From Choricystis sp. odSpoLacu1 (Eukaryota > Chlorophyta > Trebouxiophyceae), in assembly GCA_958009055.1 (NCBI GenBank), contig OY253656.1, positions 496,001 through 560,000 of the forward strand: a DNA stretch of 64,000 bases. The letters run 5' to 3'. Shown here piece after piece: positions 51,078 to 62,371 of the stretch (its first letter is position 1; every line of letters begins with the position of its first letter). The notes below the pieces were generated by a model. That model did no database searches. It was not told where the DNA came from and saw only the letters and a list, made by a program, of their open reading frames with translations. Both the position numbers and the translations under genes were made by a program.

Positions 51078-52362
51078 TCACTCGCCCCACGCACGCAGCG
51101 CGGCCACCAACCCCCCGAAATCCTCCGGCGGCGCCGCCTCAAACACCACCTCCTTCCCGGTCACCGGGTGCACAAACCCCAGCACTCGCGCGTGCAGGGC
51201 GGGGCGGCCGATGGACTCCACCAGGCGAGCCGCGGCCGCGGTGGCGGCCTTGGGGATGGCGCCTCCCGATGCGGCGCGCACGGCGGCACCCGCGCGCGCT
51301 TTTCCGAGACGCGCCACCACCCCTGCCGACGTGCCGCGGTACGCGGCGTCCCCCAAAATGGGGTGCCCCACGTGGGCGGCGTGCACCCGAATCTGGTGGG
51401 TGCGCCCCGTGGCGAGGCGCCACTCGGTGCGCGTGGCTGCGCCGCCAGCAAAAATCTCGACGACCGAAAACGAGGACGACGCCTGCCGCCCCCGCCCACA
51501 CCCGTAGGGAGCGGCCGCCATGCGGGTGCGGTCACGTGGGTCGCGCTCGATGTTGGTCTCCACGGTGGCGGAGGGGGGGGTGGGAGTGCCCGACAGAATC
51601 GCCTCGTACACACGCGTCACCTGCCGCGCCCGAAACTGGGCCCCCAGGCTCGCGTGCGCGGCCGCCGTCTTGGCCACCACCAGCAGGCCCGACGTGCCGC
51701 GGTCCAGGCGGTGCACGATGCCGGGGCGCACGCCGGAGGGGGTGAGTAAAGGGGCGGGCGTGGGGAAGGAGGCGGCGTCTTCGTCGTCGTCGTCAGGCAG
51801 AGGCGCCGGCGACGCCAGCTCGATTTCTGCAACCTGGGCCCCCGCCATCTCCGCTGCCGCTGCCACGCCCACGTGGTGCAGCAGCGCGTTGACCAGGGTG
51901 CCGCCACGCGCCCCGGGCGCGGGGTGCACCACCACGCCCGCCGCCTTGTTGACGACGATCAGGGCGTCATCCTCGTACAAGATGTCCAGGTCGGCAGCCT
52001 CGGGCATCGCGTGTAGTGGAGGGGGAGGAGGGAGGGAGGCGACGGTGACGACGTCGCCGGGGCGCACACGCGTGGCAGACCGCGCGGCAGGCGCCCCGTT
52101 GACGGCCACACTGCCACTCTTGACGGCGGCCGCCAGCCGAGCCCGCGACTCGGACGGCAGCTTGGCCGCCAGGAAGGCGTCCAGGCGGGCGCGGCCGGCG
52201 GTGGCCTCGACGTCGGCTACTGTGACTCGCAGCGACGCGGGCAGGGAGGCGGAGTCTGTAGGAGCGGACGGCGACGCCGCCGACGCCGACGCTGTTGCGA
52301 CTAGGCGGCGAGACGGTCGGGGGGGGGCGCACGCCGCTGCAGCGGGGCAGGAGGGACGCCAT
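51078..52362 (-). CDS. RluD-type RNA pseudouridine synthase with S4 domain, organellar; frame broken at a 9-base run
   Basis: Isomerises uridine to pseudouridine in large rRNA. Single exon. The start at 52362 gives MASLLPRCSGVRPP; removing one base from the run at 52319-52327 (G9 on the plus strand) joins it to RPSRRLVATASASAASPSAP, a good transit peptide, and to an S4 RNA-binding domain (ARLDAFLAAKLPSESRARLA). The corrected length is about 427 aa. The catalytic domain is intact: VNKAAGVVVHPAPG, HRLDRGTSGLLVVAKTA (catalytic Asp in RLDRGTSG), TGRTHQIRVHAAHVGHPILGD. A long acidic insertion sits between the first two. It is head-to-head with the RPF2 gene, 102 bp between starts. Confidence 0.88.
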
Positions 52363-52464
52363 GCGGGCGGCGAGCGGGGCGGCCGCCTGCAGCATGCGTC
52401 GGGAAAGAAAAAACAGAGTGGCCGCGCACTTCCTCACTTTTCTCTCCCTTTTCCCTCCTACACC

Positions 52465-54096
52465 ATGGCCAAGCCCGCCAAGAAGAAGGCGCCCAAGAAG
52501 CCGGCCACGGCTGGTGGCGCCCCCCCCGGCCCGTCCCGCCCCTCTGTGCGCGTGCGCGCAACCACACGCGCCGGCAAGCGCGCGCTTGCCAAGCGGGAGC
52601 CCCAACTGGTGGAGGAGGTCAAGCCCACCCTGCTGGTGTGCGGCCAGAAAGTGAGCCAGACGTTGAAGGTAAGTGGAGGAGAGGAGACGGGGGCGGGAGA
52701 GAGGAGAGGAGAGGAAACACAGATGGGCCGCCGACGGCTAGCCAAACGACGGACCAAATTGACTCACGCCACGACGCCCACTCTCCCCATCTTTCACCCT
52801 CAGAACGTGCTCGCCGACATCCACAAGCTCAAGCCGGTTCGTGCTGATGTTGAGGGGGAGGTGGGAGGGAGGAAACGCGGGGAAGAATCGCACGCACGAC
52901 GCTCACACCCCCACCACCACCACCCCCACCACACCACAGAACGAGTGCGTCAAGCTGACCCGCAAAAACGAGGGCCTCCACCCCATGGATGCGGGCGGCG
53001 AAACGTCCCTGGAGGCTCTCGCCCGCCGCGCAGACTGTGGCCTGTTTGCCCTTGCGACTCACACCAAGAAACGCCCCCACGCCCTCACCCTGGGCCGCTT
53101 CTTCGACGGCCGCCTGCTGGATGCTGTCGAGATGACACTGGACGCCGTCACCACGGTGGCGGAGGCGGGGGCAGCGGCCGCCGCCGCGCGCGTGGCGGTG
53201 GGGCACAAACCCCTGCTCTTTTTCGCGGGGGCGCCGTTTGAGCCGGCGGGGGGGGACCCCGCCATGGTGGCGGCCAAGTCGCTGCTGCTGGACGTGTTCA
53301 GGGGCAGGGTGGTGCAGGCCATCAATTTGGCTGTAAGCGTGTGTGGTGGTGGTGGCAGAGAGGGAGGGACGTTTCTTGTGTGTGTATGTTCGCAACACTC
53401 ACACCCTACACACCCACACCACCCCACAGGGCATCGACCGCATCATCGTCGTGCTGGCCCCCTCCTGCCGCCGCCTGCTGGTGCGGCACTATGCGATTGC
53501 GTTGAAGAAGAGTGGGGGGAGGGTGCCGCGCGTCGAGCTGACGCCGATCGGTCCCTCGTGGGATGCCACCGTGACCCGGCACCGGGCGGCGCCGCCCGAC
53601 CTGGAGAAGGCGGCGCTGAAAAAGGTGGAGGGGCTGGACAAGAAGAAGGTGAGAGTGTGGAGGGTGGGTTGGTGGCGCGGTGTTTTTTTCCTCTTTCTCT
53701 TCCGTGGGCGCAACGACGAGACACAAACCAATCCATTCCATTTCTGACACCTCTTGTTTGAGGGTGCCTCTTCGGGGGACCTCGATGAACGGACGGATAA
53801 CGATACGCAACGTATTGACCGAGCGCACACCAGCCACGGAAGAGAATGAAAAAAAGGGAGGAACGAAAAGCCCGCGTTTTTTTCTTGTGCTCACGTTGTT
53901 TCCTCCCCCCCACACACACACACCACAGGAAAAGAATGTCTCCCGCGACTCCGTGGACGGCCGCGTCGGCCGCGTGTACGTCCCCCCCCAAGACTTGGGC
54001 AACCTGCCCACCGCGCTTTCGAAAGGCGTCAAGCGCGGCCGCCGCACGGCGGGGGAGGGTGGCGACGCAGGCAAGCGGCCGCGCGCAGAGGAGTGA
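52465..54096 (+). CDS. RPF2: Ribosome production factor 2 (RPF2), Brix domain
   Basis: Nucleolar assembly factor that brings 5S RNP into pre-60S particles with Rrs1. Five exons: 52465-52668, 52804-52836, 52940-53332, 53430-53648 and 53929-54096, all phase 0, about 338 aa. The basic N-terminus leads into KPTLLVCGQKVSQTLKNVLA, the Brix domain start. HPMDAGGETSLEALARRADC, KPLLFFAGAPFE and GIDRIIVVLAPSCRRLLVRHY follow, and the tail is Lys/Arg-rich and nucleolar-like (KRGRRTAGEGG). Exon 2 is only 33 bp and uses a GTTCGT donor. The fourth intron is 280 bp. Confidence 0.93.
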
Positions 54097-54326
54097 GTGT
54101 GTGTGTCAGTTTTGTTTGTGTTTTTGCGTTTTCTTTTCGTTCGGCTTTCCTTGTGTTTTATGTGTCAAACGCAACGTTTTGTTTTAACCACACCCAAAAA
54201 ACAAAAAACAAAAAACTGCCTGCTCGCTGCGGGCACTTGGACTCTCCCCCCCTTTTCCCCCCACACACACGTCGAGAGACACACACACACGCCTCCAGAC
54301 CCTCACACCCCCTTCCCCGCGTTCGC

Positions 54327-56958
54327 ATGCTTGCCGAACTGGTCCACCGCCTCACGTCCCTTATCGACCGCGTGCTGCCCCCCCCCTCCGCGCCCCCCTC
54401 GACCGCCCCCATGGAGAAGCAGGTGTTTGAAGCATCCCCCGCCACGCCCGCCACGGGCTCCACGCCGGCGCGGGGGCCAGAGCTGCGCTCGATCCACGCC
54501 AAGGATGGCCCCCCTGTGCTGTCGGACGGTGTCACCACCCTCGCCCAGCTGTTCGCGCGGTCGGCGTCCAAGTTTGCGGACAACGCGTGCCTGGGGTGGC
54601 GCCCCAAGCAGGTGAGTAGGGGAGGGGAGAGGGAGGAGGAGGGAGGTAGGGAGGGGCAGACGCGCGGGGGTGCTGGGACGCGAGGGCACGTCCTCATTTG
54701 TCGCGCCGGTGCGCGTCCGTCTTTGCCAACCAAACGCCCCTCCCTCTCCCTCCCATCAGCCTGACGGCACGGTGGGCGACTATCAGTGGATGACGTACGC
54801 GGAGGCGGCCGCCAAGGTGGACGCCGTCGGCTCCGCGCTCGCGAGTGTGGGCGTCAAGCCCAAGGACCGCGTCGGCGTCTACGGCGCCAACAGCCCCGAG
54901 TGGATGATCGCGATGCAGGTGAGTTGGGTGGTGTGTGTGTGTGTGGGCGAGCGTGGGAGAGGGAGGCGGCGTGCGGCGGCACACACCCAATGCACGCACG
55001 CGCGCCAAGCGATCGCCCACACACCGAGCGGTCGTCGTTTTTTGTGCCTCCCACCTCACCCTCACCCCCCCCCCCCCCCCCCCCCCCCCCCAGGCCTGCA
55101 ACCGCCAAAACCTGGTCTGCGTCCCCCTCTACGACTCCCTGGGCGAGACGGCGGTCGAGTTCATTCTGACCCACTCCGAGTCGGGGGCCGTGTTTGCGGC
55201 CGCCGACAAGCTCGCGCCCCTCCTCGCCGCCATCAAGGCCGGCTCCCTCGCCTCCGCCATCCCCACCATCGTCGCCTGGGGCGACGTGGACGCGGCGGCG
55301 TCCAAAGCCGCCGCGTCTGCGGGCGTCAAGCTCATTCCCTTCGAAGAGTTCGCCTCCCGCGGCGCGTCCACCCCCGCCCCCCCCGCCTCCCCGTCCCCCG
55401 AAGACCTGTGCACCATCATGTACACCTCCGGAACCACGGGCGACCCAAAAGGCGTGGAACTGTCGCACCGGGCGGTGATCGCCACTGTGGCGGGCATGGA
55501 GAAGTTTCTCGAGTACACGTCCGTCGACCTCTGCCCCAACGATGTGACGCTCTCCTACCTGCCCCTCGCCCACATCTTCGACAGAGTGGCGGAGGAGTTG
55601 ATGCTGAATGTGGGGGGGTGCATCGGCTACTTCCAAGGTGTGAGAGGGTGGGTGGTGTGGAAAGAGGGAGAGGAAATATGAGGGTTTTTTTTTCACGCAT
55701 CACTCACCCACCCCACAACCAACTCTCCCCCTTTCCTCCACGTCAGGCGACGTCCGCCACCTCGTGGACGACATCGGCGCCCTGCGCCCCACCCTCTTCA
55801 TGGGCGTCCCCCGCGTCTTTGACCGCATTTACGCGGGCGCGACCGCCAAGATTAAAGAAGCGGGCGGCCTCAAAGAGTTTCTGTTCAACTGGGGGTTTTC
55901 GCGCAAGCTTTACGCCCTCCAGCACGGCGTCCCCCACGCCCAGGCGGCGCCTCTCTTCGACAGGCTCGTCTTCTCCAAGATCAAGCAGCGGCTGGGGGGG
56001 CGCGTGCGGCTGATCTGTTCTGGGGGCGCGCCCCTTGCGCGGCACGTGGAAGACTTTTTGAACGTCACCATTTGTGCGCCCGTCGTCCAGGGGTACGGCC
56101 TGACCGAAACCTGCGCTGCATCCTTCATTGCGGTGCCGGGGGAGTCGTCCAACGCGGGGACTGTGGGACCCCCGCTGCCGTCCGTCGGCCTGCGCCTCGA
56201 GGCAGTCCCAGACATGGGGTGCGACCCCACCGCCAACCCACCGCGAGGCGAGGTGTGCATTGTGGGCGCAACCCTGTTCTCCGGCTACTACAAGGACGCG
56301 GAGAAGACGGCGGAAGTGCTGGAGGCGGGCCCCGACGGGTCCCCTCACTCCGCCCTGTTCCACACGGGCGACATCGGGGAGGTGACACCCGAGGGCTTGC
56401 TCAAGATTGTGGACCGCAAGAAAAACATCTTCAAGCTGTCGCAGGGTGAGTGGAAGAAGAGAAGAGGGAGAGTTTTTCTGTGTTTTTGTGTTTGGTGGTT
56501 GCGCGACACTCACACGCACCCCCACCCCTATCCTCTCTCCAGGCGAGTACATCGCCGTCGAAAAGATTGAGGCTGTCTACAAAAAGTGCGCCCTCGTCGA
56601 GCAGGTGTGGGTCTACGGCAACTCGTTCGAAAACGCGCTCGTCGGTGTCGTGGTGCCGCACGCTGGTCCGCTGCGTTCCCTCGCCTCTGAAGCGGGCATT
56701 GAAAACGCGGAAACCGCCGACCTGGCCACCCTGGCCTCTCACCCGGCCGTCAAGGCCGCCGTGCTCACCGCCCTGACGGCGGTCGGCAAAGCCGCCAAAC
56801 TCAAAGGCTTTGAGTTTGTCAAGAGTGTGCACGTCGACGACCACCACTTTTGTGTCGAGGACGACACGCTCACCCCCACCTTCAAACTCAAGCGCCCCCA
56901 ACTGCAGAAACGGTACCAGGGCGAGATTGATGCCATGTATGCGGCCATGAAGGCGTGA
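54327..56958 (+). CDS. LACS: Long-chain acyl-CoA synthetase (LACS)
   Basis: Activates long-chain fatty acids to CoA thioesters using ATP. Five exons: 54327-54611, 54760-54918, 55094-55637, 55747-56445 and 56543-56958, about 700 aa, the usual LACS length. Motifs: the AMP-binding P-loop TIMYTSGTTGDPKGVELSHR, LPLAHIFDR, the VQGYGLTETCA block, HTGDIGEV and the LACS signature DRKKNIFKLSQGEYIAVEKI, which spans the last intron. A short hydrophobic/amphipathic N-terminus may anchor it to the ER or plastid envelope. No clear peroxisomal PTS1 is seen (ends MKA). The third intron ends in a 27-base C run directly before the AG. Confidence 0.95.
55065..55091 (+). repeat. C27 homopolymer forming a 3' splice site
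   Basis: Twenty-seven consecutive C bases directly precede the AG of the third LACS intron, so the whole polypyrimidine tract is cytosine. The length in the real genome may differ because such runs are hard to sequence. Confidence 0.85.
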
Positions 56959-57121
56959 AAGAGAGGGATGAGTGTGTGAGAGAGGTTGTCTGTGGGAGAG
57001 GGGGGTGAAGACAGTGCAGGCGAGAGAGGACGGCGTTTTTCTTTTCCATTCTTCCTTCTCTTCCTCCTCTTTTCCTTGTGTGAGACAAAACGCATTGGGC
57101 CCCTTTTTCTTCCACACACAC

Positions 57122-57980
57122 ATGCGGCCCTGCCACACGCGCCGCGTGCCGTGCGTGCAGGGGGCGCCAGCGAGGGCGCGGGCGCGGCGACACGCCACCC
57201 GCGCGGCCCCGTCCCCGCTGTCCCTTGACGTGCCGCCCCTCCCCCTCGCCGCGCTGCGCCACCCGTCGGTTGCCCACTTTGTCAACATCACCAACGGGCT
57301 GGAGGCGGTGCCTCTGCTGGCTTCGTTGGCCATCCCGTTTTCGGTGTGCCGGCTGACGTCGACCTCTGTCGAGCAAGCGCGCTGGGCTGCAGTCGCGGCG
57401 GCGGCAGACGCCGCCCTTGTGGGAGCCGCCGTCGCCGGCTACACCGTCCTCGTGTGGGACGCGGGGGCGAGGGCAAGTGCTGACACCGCCACCACCACCC
57501 CGCTGCCGCCACGCGCGCTGCGCACTGGGCTGCCGTTTTTGAGGTTCTCCCTAGAACGAGCCCTCTTCCGCGCGCGCGGGCGCGACGCCCGCCCCCTCCC
57601 CTCCGGCCCCCCCTTCCAACGCGGCCACGACGCGTCCGCCGTGTTTGCTGCCGCCCTGGCTGATGGTGCAGTCGACGCAGCGCTGGGGGATGTGCGGTGT
57701 TGGCACCGCCTCGCGCCTCCCGCCGTGGCAGAGCGCGGCCTGCGGTTCCTGGGGGCGCACCGCCGCGCCCACCATGATGGCGACCTGGAGGCAGCGCGGT
57801 CCGCGTTTTGCTGGTTGAGGCGGGGAGGCGTGGTCGCGGGCGCGGTGGGGAGGGGGGGGCGGCGACGCGGGGGCCGACGTCGACGCTGCAGCGCTGGCCG
57901 TCGATTTGCAGGTTGTCGGGTGGCACCTATGGACGGAGGCGGACGAGAAGCCGGCACCAGGCCGCGTGAGAGGCGTGTGA
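57122..57980 (+). CDS. Plastid-targeted protein of unknown function, frame broken at a G8 run
   Basis: Single exon, about 285 aa after dropping one base from the G8 run at 57852-57859. Without that, the frame changes abruptly to Arg-rich nonsense. With it, the chain continues DAGADVDAAALAVDLQVVGW to a stop at 57978. The N-terminal 45 residues are Arg/Ala/Pro-rich (transit-like). The core reads HPSVAHFVNITNGLEAVPLL, then PFSVCRLTSTSVEQ and LGDVRCWHRLAPPAVAERG. The pattern looks like a soluble plastid protein, but I cannot assign a family. Confidence 0.65.
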
Positions 57981-58064
57981 CATGGACACAGACATTTGTT
58001 TTTGCAGGGTTTAGTTTCAAACACACAAGGCACACACCACTGCCCCCCCTTTTCCCTCCCTCCC

Positions 58065-59278
58065 TCACACGCTGCGCACCGCGGTCGCCCCCAGCGCGCG
58101 CAGCACGCTGCGCGCCAGCACACTCGCGATGACCAGGACGAGAAAGGCGGCGGCCGTGGTGAGGAGAGCATCTTCCCACTCGCCCGCAGCGGCGCGCGGG
58201 CGGACCGCAGCCGGCGACGGCGGCGCAGGGGCAGGGGCGACCGGGGACGGCGGCGCTGGGGCGGGGGCGGGCGCGGTGCGCTGGCGCAAACCCTCAGCCT
58301 CGGCGGGCGGGGGCGGAGGCGGCGGAGGCGCAGCGGCAGCAGGGGCAACAGCGGCAGGGGCGTCCACCGCCGCCACTGGCGCCGCCCCCGCTCCACCACC
58401 CTCCTCCTCCTTCTCCGCGGCCATGCGCGCCTTCAGTTTGGCGTGTAGCCTATCGATGACGGCCTGCCGGTCGGGGCCCAGCCCCCCGGCGGGCGGGGCG
58501 GCAGCCGACGCAGACGCGAGCGCGCGCCTGTCGTCTGGCGACCAGTCGAGCGCCCCGATCGCCCCCCCCCCCGGCGTCACCATGAACGGGATCAACGCGG
58601 TCAGCGCGGTGCGGATGGACCAGGAGGGCGACCACAGGCCGTCCGCCTCGTGAAACTGGGAGATGGAGAGACAGATTTTTGTGTGCGTTTCAAAGCGGCC
58701 GGACGGCGTGACCAGCAGGAAGTGGGGCGGGCGCAGCGGGTACTCGGGCGGCAGCACGACGCGCCCGATGTAGATGCCGCCGTCAAAGTCGGAGCCTGTG
58801 GCGCCGCGCACGGCGAAGAACCATTGAAAGATGTCGTCCTGTGTGTGTGTGAGGGGGTTGGGGGGGGCAGGGGGGGGGTGTCGGCACACACACCCACGCG
58901 CGCGCGCGCCCCCCTCGGTGCCTCTCCCGTCCCCCCCCCCCGATCACAAAAAAAACAAACGCGCCTCCCACGCTTCGGCCACCAGGTCGGCGCCACCCTC
59001 GCGCTCGACTTCCTTGATTTCCTGTGGGGGTGGGGGGTGGGGGTGGCGTGCGTGGGGGACCAGTCAAAACGTGTGTGCGTGTGTCTGCGCGCGCGCCCTC
59101 TCTCTCTCCATTCCGCCTGCGCCGCGCGCGCGCACCAGCCCCTCGCTGCCGTGTGTACGTGTTACCCCCCCGACACGCGTTCTCTCTGACGGTGTGACCA
59201 CCCCGACACACCCACCTGCAAAATGCGCTTGACCGCGGGCGCGGACGCGTTGTAGCGGGGCGCAGACGGGGACGCCAT
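58065..59278 (-). CDS. UBC32: ER membrane ubiquitin-conjugating enzyme E2 J (UBE2J/UBC32 type), with a GC-AG intron
   Basis: Tail-anchored E2 of ER-associated degradation. Exons 59278-59216, 59021-58965 and 58838-58065, about 297 aa. The reading MASPSAPRYNASAPAVKRIL, then QEIKEVEREGG, then DDIFQWFFAVRGATGSDFDG matches UBE2J proteins residue-for-residue in spacing. The catalytic Cys lies in ETHTKICLSIS, without the HPN triad of ordinary E2s, as expected for the J group. The tail is Ala/Pro-rich with a C-terminal membrane helix (AAAFLVLVIASVLARSVL). The second intron begins GCGCGT: only a GC donor at 58964 keeps phase and length. Confidence 0.92.
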
Positions 59279-59501
59279 CCGAGGCTGGGGGGAGAGCGCG
59301 CGCGCGTGTGGGTGCACCCCTGTCGCGGGCGAGTGAGCGGGGAGCGCGCGCGAAGAGCGCGCGCGGTGTGTCGCTCAGAAGCTGTGTTTGAGAGTGACGA
59401 GGGTGCCTCCCTCTCGTCACACTCTCCTTTTCCTCCTCTCCCCGCCCTCTCTCGACACGGCGCACAGCCGCCGTGTCGTGCCAGCACCCGTGCCCCGTGC
59501 A
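59279..59501. promoter_or_regulatory. Divergent promoter spacer with a dyad
   Basis: 223 bp between divergent starts. It contains alternating CG-rich stretches (cgcgcg) and an 8-bp inverted repeat, gtgacgag/ctcgtcac, with an 11-base loop at about 59394-59420, then a CT-rich leader. No gene is visible. Confidence 0.4.
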
Positions 59502-62169
59502 ATGAGGCGCCCCACCAATCTGGCCATCCAGGTGCCGGACGCCGACCCGGCGGCCGCCGAGGGCGGGCAGCACGTAGGGGCGGGCCTGCCCGCGACCAGC
59601 CCCGGGGGGTCGCTGTCGCGGCTGCTGGACACGCTGACGCCCCACACGCGACGCGTGGCGAGGATGCCGCTTGAGGAGGTGAGAAAGAGGGAGGCGTGTG
59701 CGTGTGTTGGAAACGTTTTTCGGAGGGACCAATTCGACGCCCCATTTTGCGTCGGTTTTTCGAACCTCACACCGCGCTCCGCCCAGAGGGGGGAGAGAGA
59801 GAGAGCGTGGGTCCAGAGCTTCCCGTTGCGCAGACACACAAACCACACACAACACTCCTCCACACACACAGCGCCTGGCCGCCTTCGACGCCGCCGTCCG
59901 CGTCGTCGACGCGTCTCCCTCCGCCTGGGCCGCCCCCCTCGCCGCCGACGCGCACCGCGCGCTGCGCCGGGCGCTGTGCCTGGGGGCGCCGCCCCTGCCG
60001 CCGGGCGCAGGGTCGGACGTGACGTCGGCCGCGTCCGCGCCGTCGCCGTCCAAGGCTGCGGCCGCGGCCGCGTTGGCCGACACCGCCTCCTCCCGGCCGG
60101 CGGGGTCCCCCCTGCGCCGCCCGTCAGGCGCTGCCGCCGCCACCGCCGCCTCCCCCCCCCGCCGCGCGCCATCCTGGCGCTTAGGCTCAGCCGTCAAAGC
60201 GCTCAGCCTGCGCCGCGCGTCGTCCCCCGCCGCCGCCGAGTCTGCGTCCACCATCCCCGCCCGCCCGCCGCCCCGCCCCCCGCCCCGCCCCCCCAACCCC
60301 GCCGCCGCAGCCGCAGCGGCGGCCGCTCTGGCGGCGGCCGCCCCCGCGACGCGGGGGGATGTGGGGCCGGCCGAGTGGGTGGGGCTGCTGGTGGCGCTCA
60401 CCGCGGCCGCGGGCGCGGGCGCCGACCCGACGCCGCCCGTCGCTTACTTGGCTCGCGCGTGCAAGCGCATGTTTGGCGGGGATGCGGCTACCGCGCTGGA
60501 TGTGGCCACTGAGGCGCTGGCGCCCGCACTCGCGCTGCTGCGGCGTGGCGCGTCCACCCTCCCCCCACCCGGCCTCGAACGCGCCCTCGCCACCGCCGCC
60601 CCGTCCGCCGTGGCGGCCGCCGAGACCGCGGTGCGGGATCGCCACGCCCCGGGGCTTGGCTGGCGTGCGCGGCGGGGCGCCACGGCGGCCGCGCTGAGGG
60701 TGTTGAGCGTCGTGCTCGCGACGGACAGCGACGGCGTCGCCTGCGTGGCAGCAGGGCTCGCTGCCGACGGCGCGGACGCACGCTACACAGCTCTCGCGAC
60801 CGCGGCGGGTGGGGGGGCCGCGGGTCTGGCGGCGGTGGCGGACGCGGCTGCCGTGGACGTGGCGGCAGACGCGGAGACACTGGCCGCCGCGGCGCGTGGC
60901 GACGGCGGCACGCGCACGCCGCCCGCCACCGCGGCGGCCGCCCTCGCTCGTGAAGCTTCTCGCGTCTATTGCGTCCGCCTGAAAGCTGACATCGATGCCC
61001 TGCTCTCCTCCGCCGCGCGGCGGGCGGTGGACGCTGGCTTCATCAAGCTGGTGGTCGCGACACACGCGCTCGCGGCTGCCGCCACCCCACACGCCCCGTC
61101 CGCCGCGCGCGCGCTGGGCGGGGGGGACGCCCCTCCGTTTGCTCCCTCCGTGTGTGCTTGGTTGGACGGCGCCGCATCCAAGCTGGCGCGGTGGCCCGCG
61201 CGCGCGCTGGCGGCTGACGGGGATGCCGGGTTGCCTCCAGTGGTGTGCGCCGACGCTGGTGACCACGACCCCCCCACCCCCCCGCCCCGCTGCCGCGCGT
61301 CCCTCGTCGACCTGTGCGCCGCCCTGCTGGCCCTGGCCGACGACTGTGCGCCCTTGGCAGCCGCCCACCCTCTGTATGCCGCCTCCCTTGAACGCGCTCT
61401 GGCGGCCGCTGTGTCTGCTCATGCTGCTGCGTTGGACGCCGCCGCAACAACCGCGCTCGCCCCCCCGCGCCGCGCCGCGGGGAGGGCGGCCGCTGCCGCC
61501 CGGCTGGGCGCAGCCGCCCGGGCAGCCGCAGCAGGCCTGCCCGCCGGCACCCCGCCCCGTGGCTGCCTGGCGGCACTATCAGACTTGCGCGAACTGCGCC
61601 CACGCGTCGACGGCCTGGCCGCCACACTGCGCGCGTCCCTGCCGCCCGGGTGGTGGGGCGGGCGGGCGGGGCCCGGGCTGGGGGCTGCGCTGAGGGTGGC
61701 CCGCGCCGACGCCGCGCGTCGATACGAGGCGGCGGTGGCGGCCGCTGCTGCCTCGGCCGCCGTCCCGCTGCGCGCGCCGCTCGCGCATGCAGCCAACGCG
61801 GCCGCGACCGCTGCCGCAGCGCCTCCCGCCGACCGTGCTGCCGCAGCGTCCACCGCCGCCGACGCCGTCGACGCCCTCGCCACGTCCCTGGCCGACACAC
61901 TGGCCGCGGTCGCGGCGGGCGCAGACGCGCGCGTGGCGCGCGCACTCGCGCGCGGAGTGTGGAGCGAGCTGGCGGCCGCCGCCACCGCCCCCCTGGGGGG
62001 CGGGGCAGCCGCAGACACGGCTGGCCTGGCGTATCGTGCCGCCGGCGCGTCAGCTGTGCTGGCGTGCCTGGATGGCGCAGCGCGGCGGGCGGGCGGGTTG
62101 GCGGTCGAGGAGGCGCCGCCGCGCGTCGCGCGCGCGGTCGCCGACGTCGACCGGTTTTTGAGGGATTGA
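59502..62169 (+). CDS. Large alanine-rich helical protein, unrecognised
   Basis: Exons 59502-59678 and 59872-62169, about 824 aa. Roughly a third of the residues are Ala. The N-terminal 230 residues are disordered with Pro/Arg runs. The remainder is predicted all-helical, with better-conserved-looking islands: SRVYCVRLKADIDALLSSA, GFIKLVVATHALA, CLAALSDLRELRPRVDGLAA, and a C-terminal VWSELAAAATAPLGGG then VARAVADVDRFLRD. The order of a mid helix pair and a late VWxEL motif recalls MUN/DUF810-type tethering proteins such as plant PATROL1, but the similarity is too weak to claim. No signal or membrane segment is seen. Confidence 0.7.
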
Positions 62170-62371
62170 GAGAGGGTGTGTGTTTGCTTTTCGCCGCGTT
62201 TATGTATTGTGTCTCCATTCTTTTTTGTGATTTTTTACACCGGCAGTGGTGTGGAAAAAGGGGGGGGTAAAACGGCGCAGACCGACACACATTGCTTTTC
62301 GTCGTTTTTTGTTTGAATCGGGCGTGGTGTGCCCCCACCTCTCCCCCCCCCCCCCCTCCCCCGCCTCAGCC

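Noticed and set aside
53649..53928. Odd lower-GC segment in an RPF2 intron considered as a small inserted element
   Set aside because: No terminal inverted repeats, target duplication or second copy could be seen; it is simply a longer intron.
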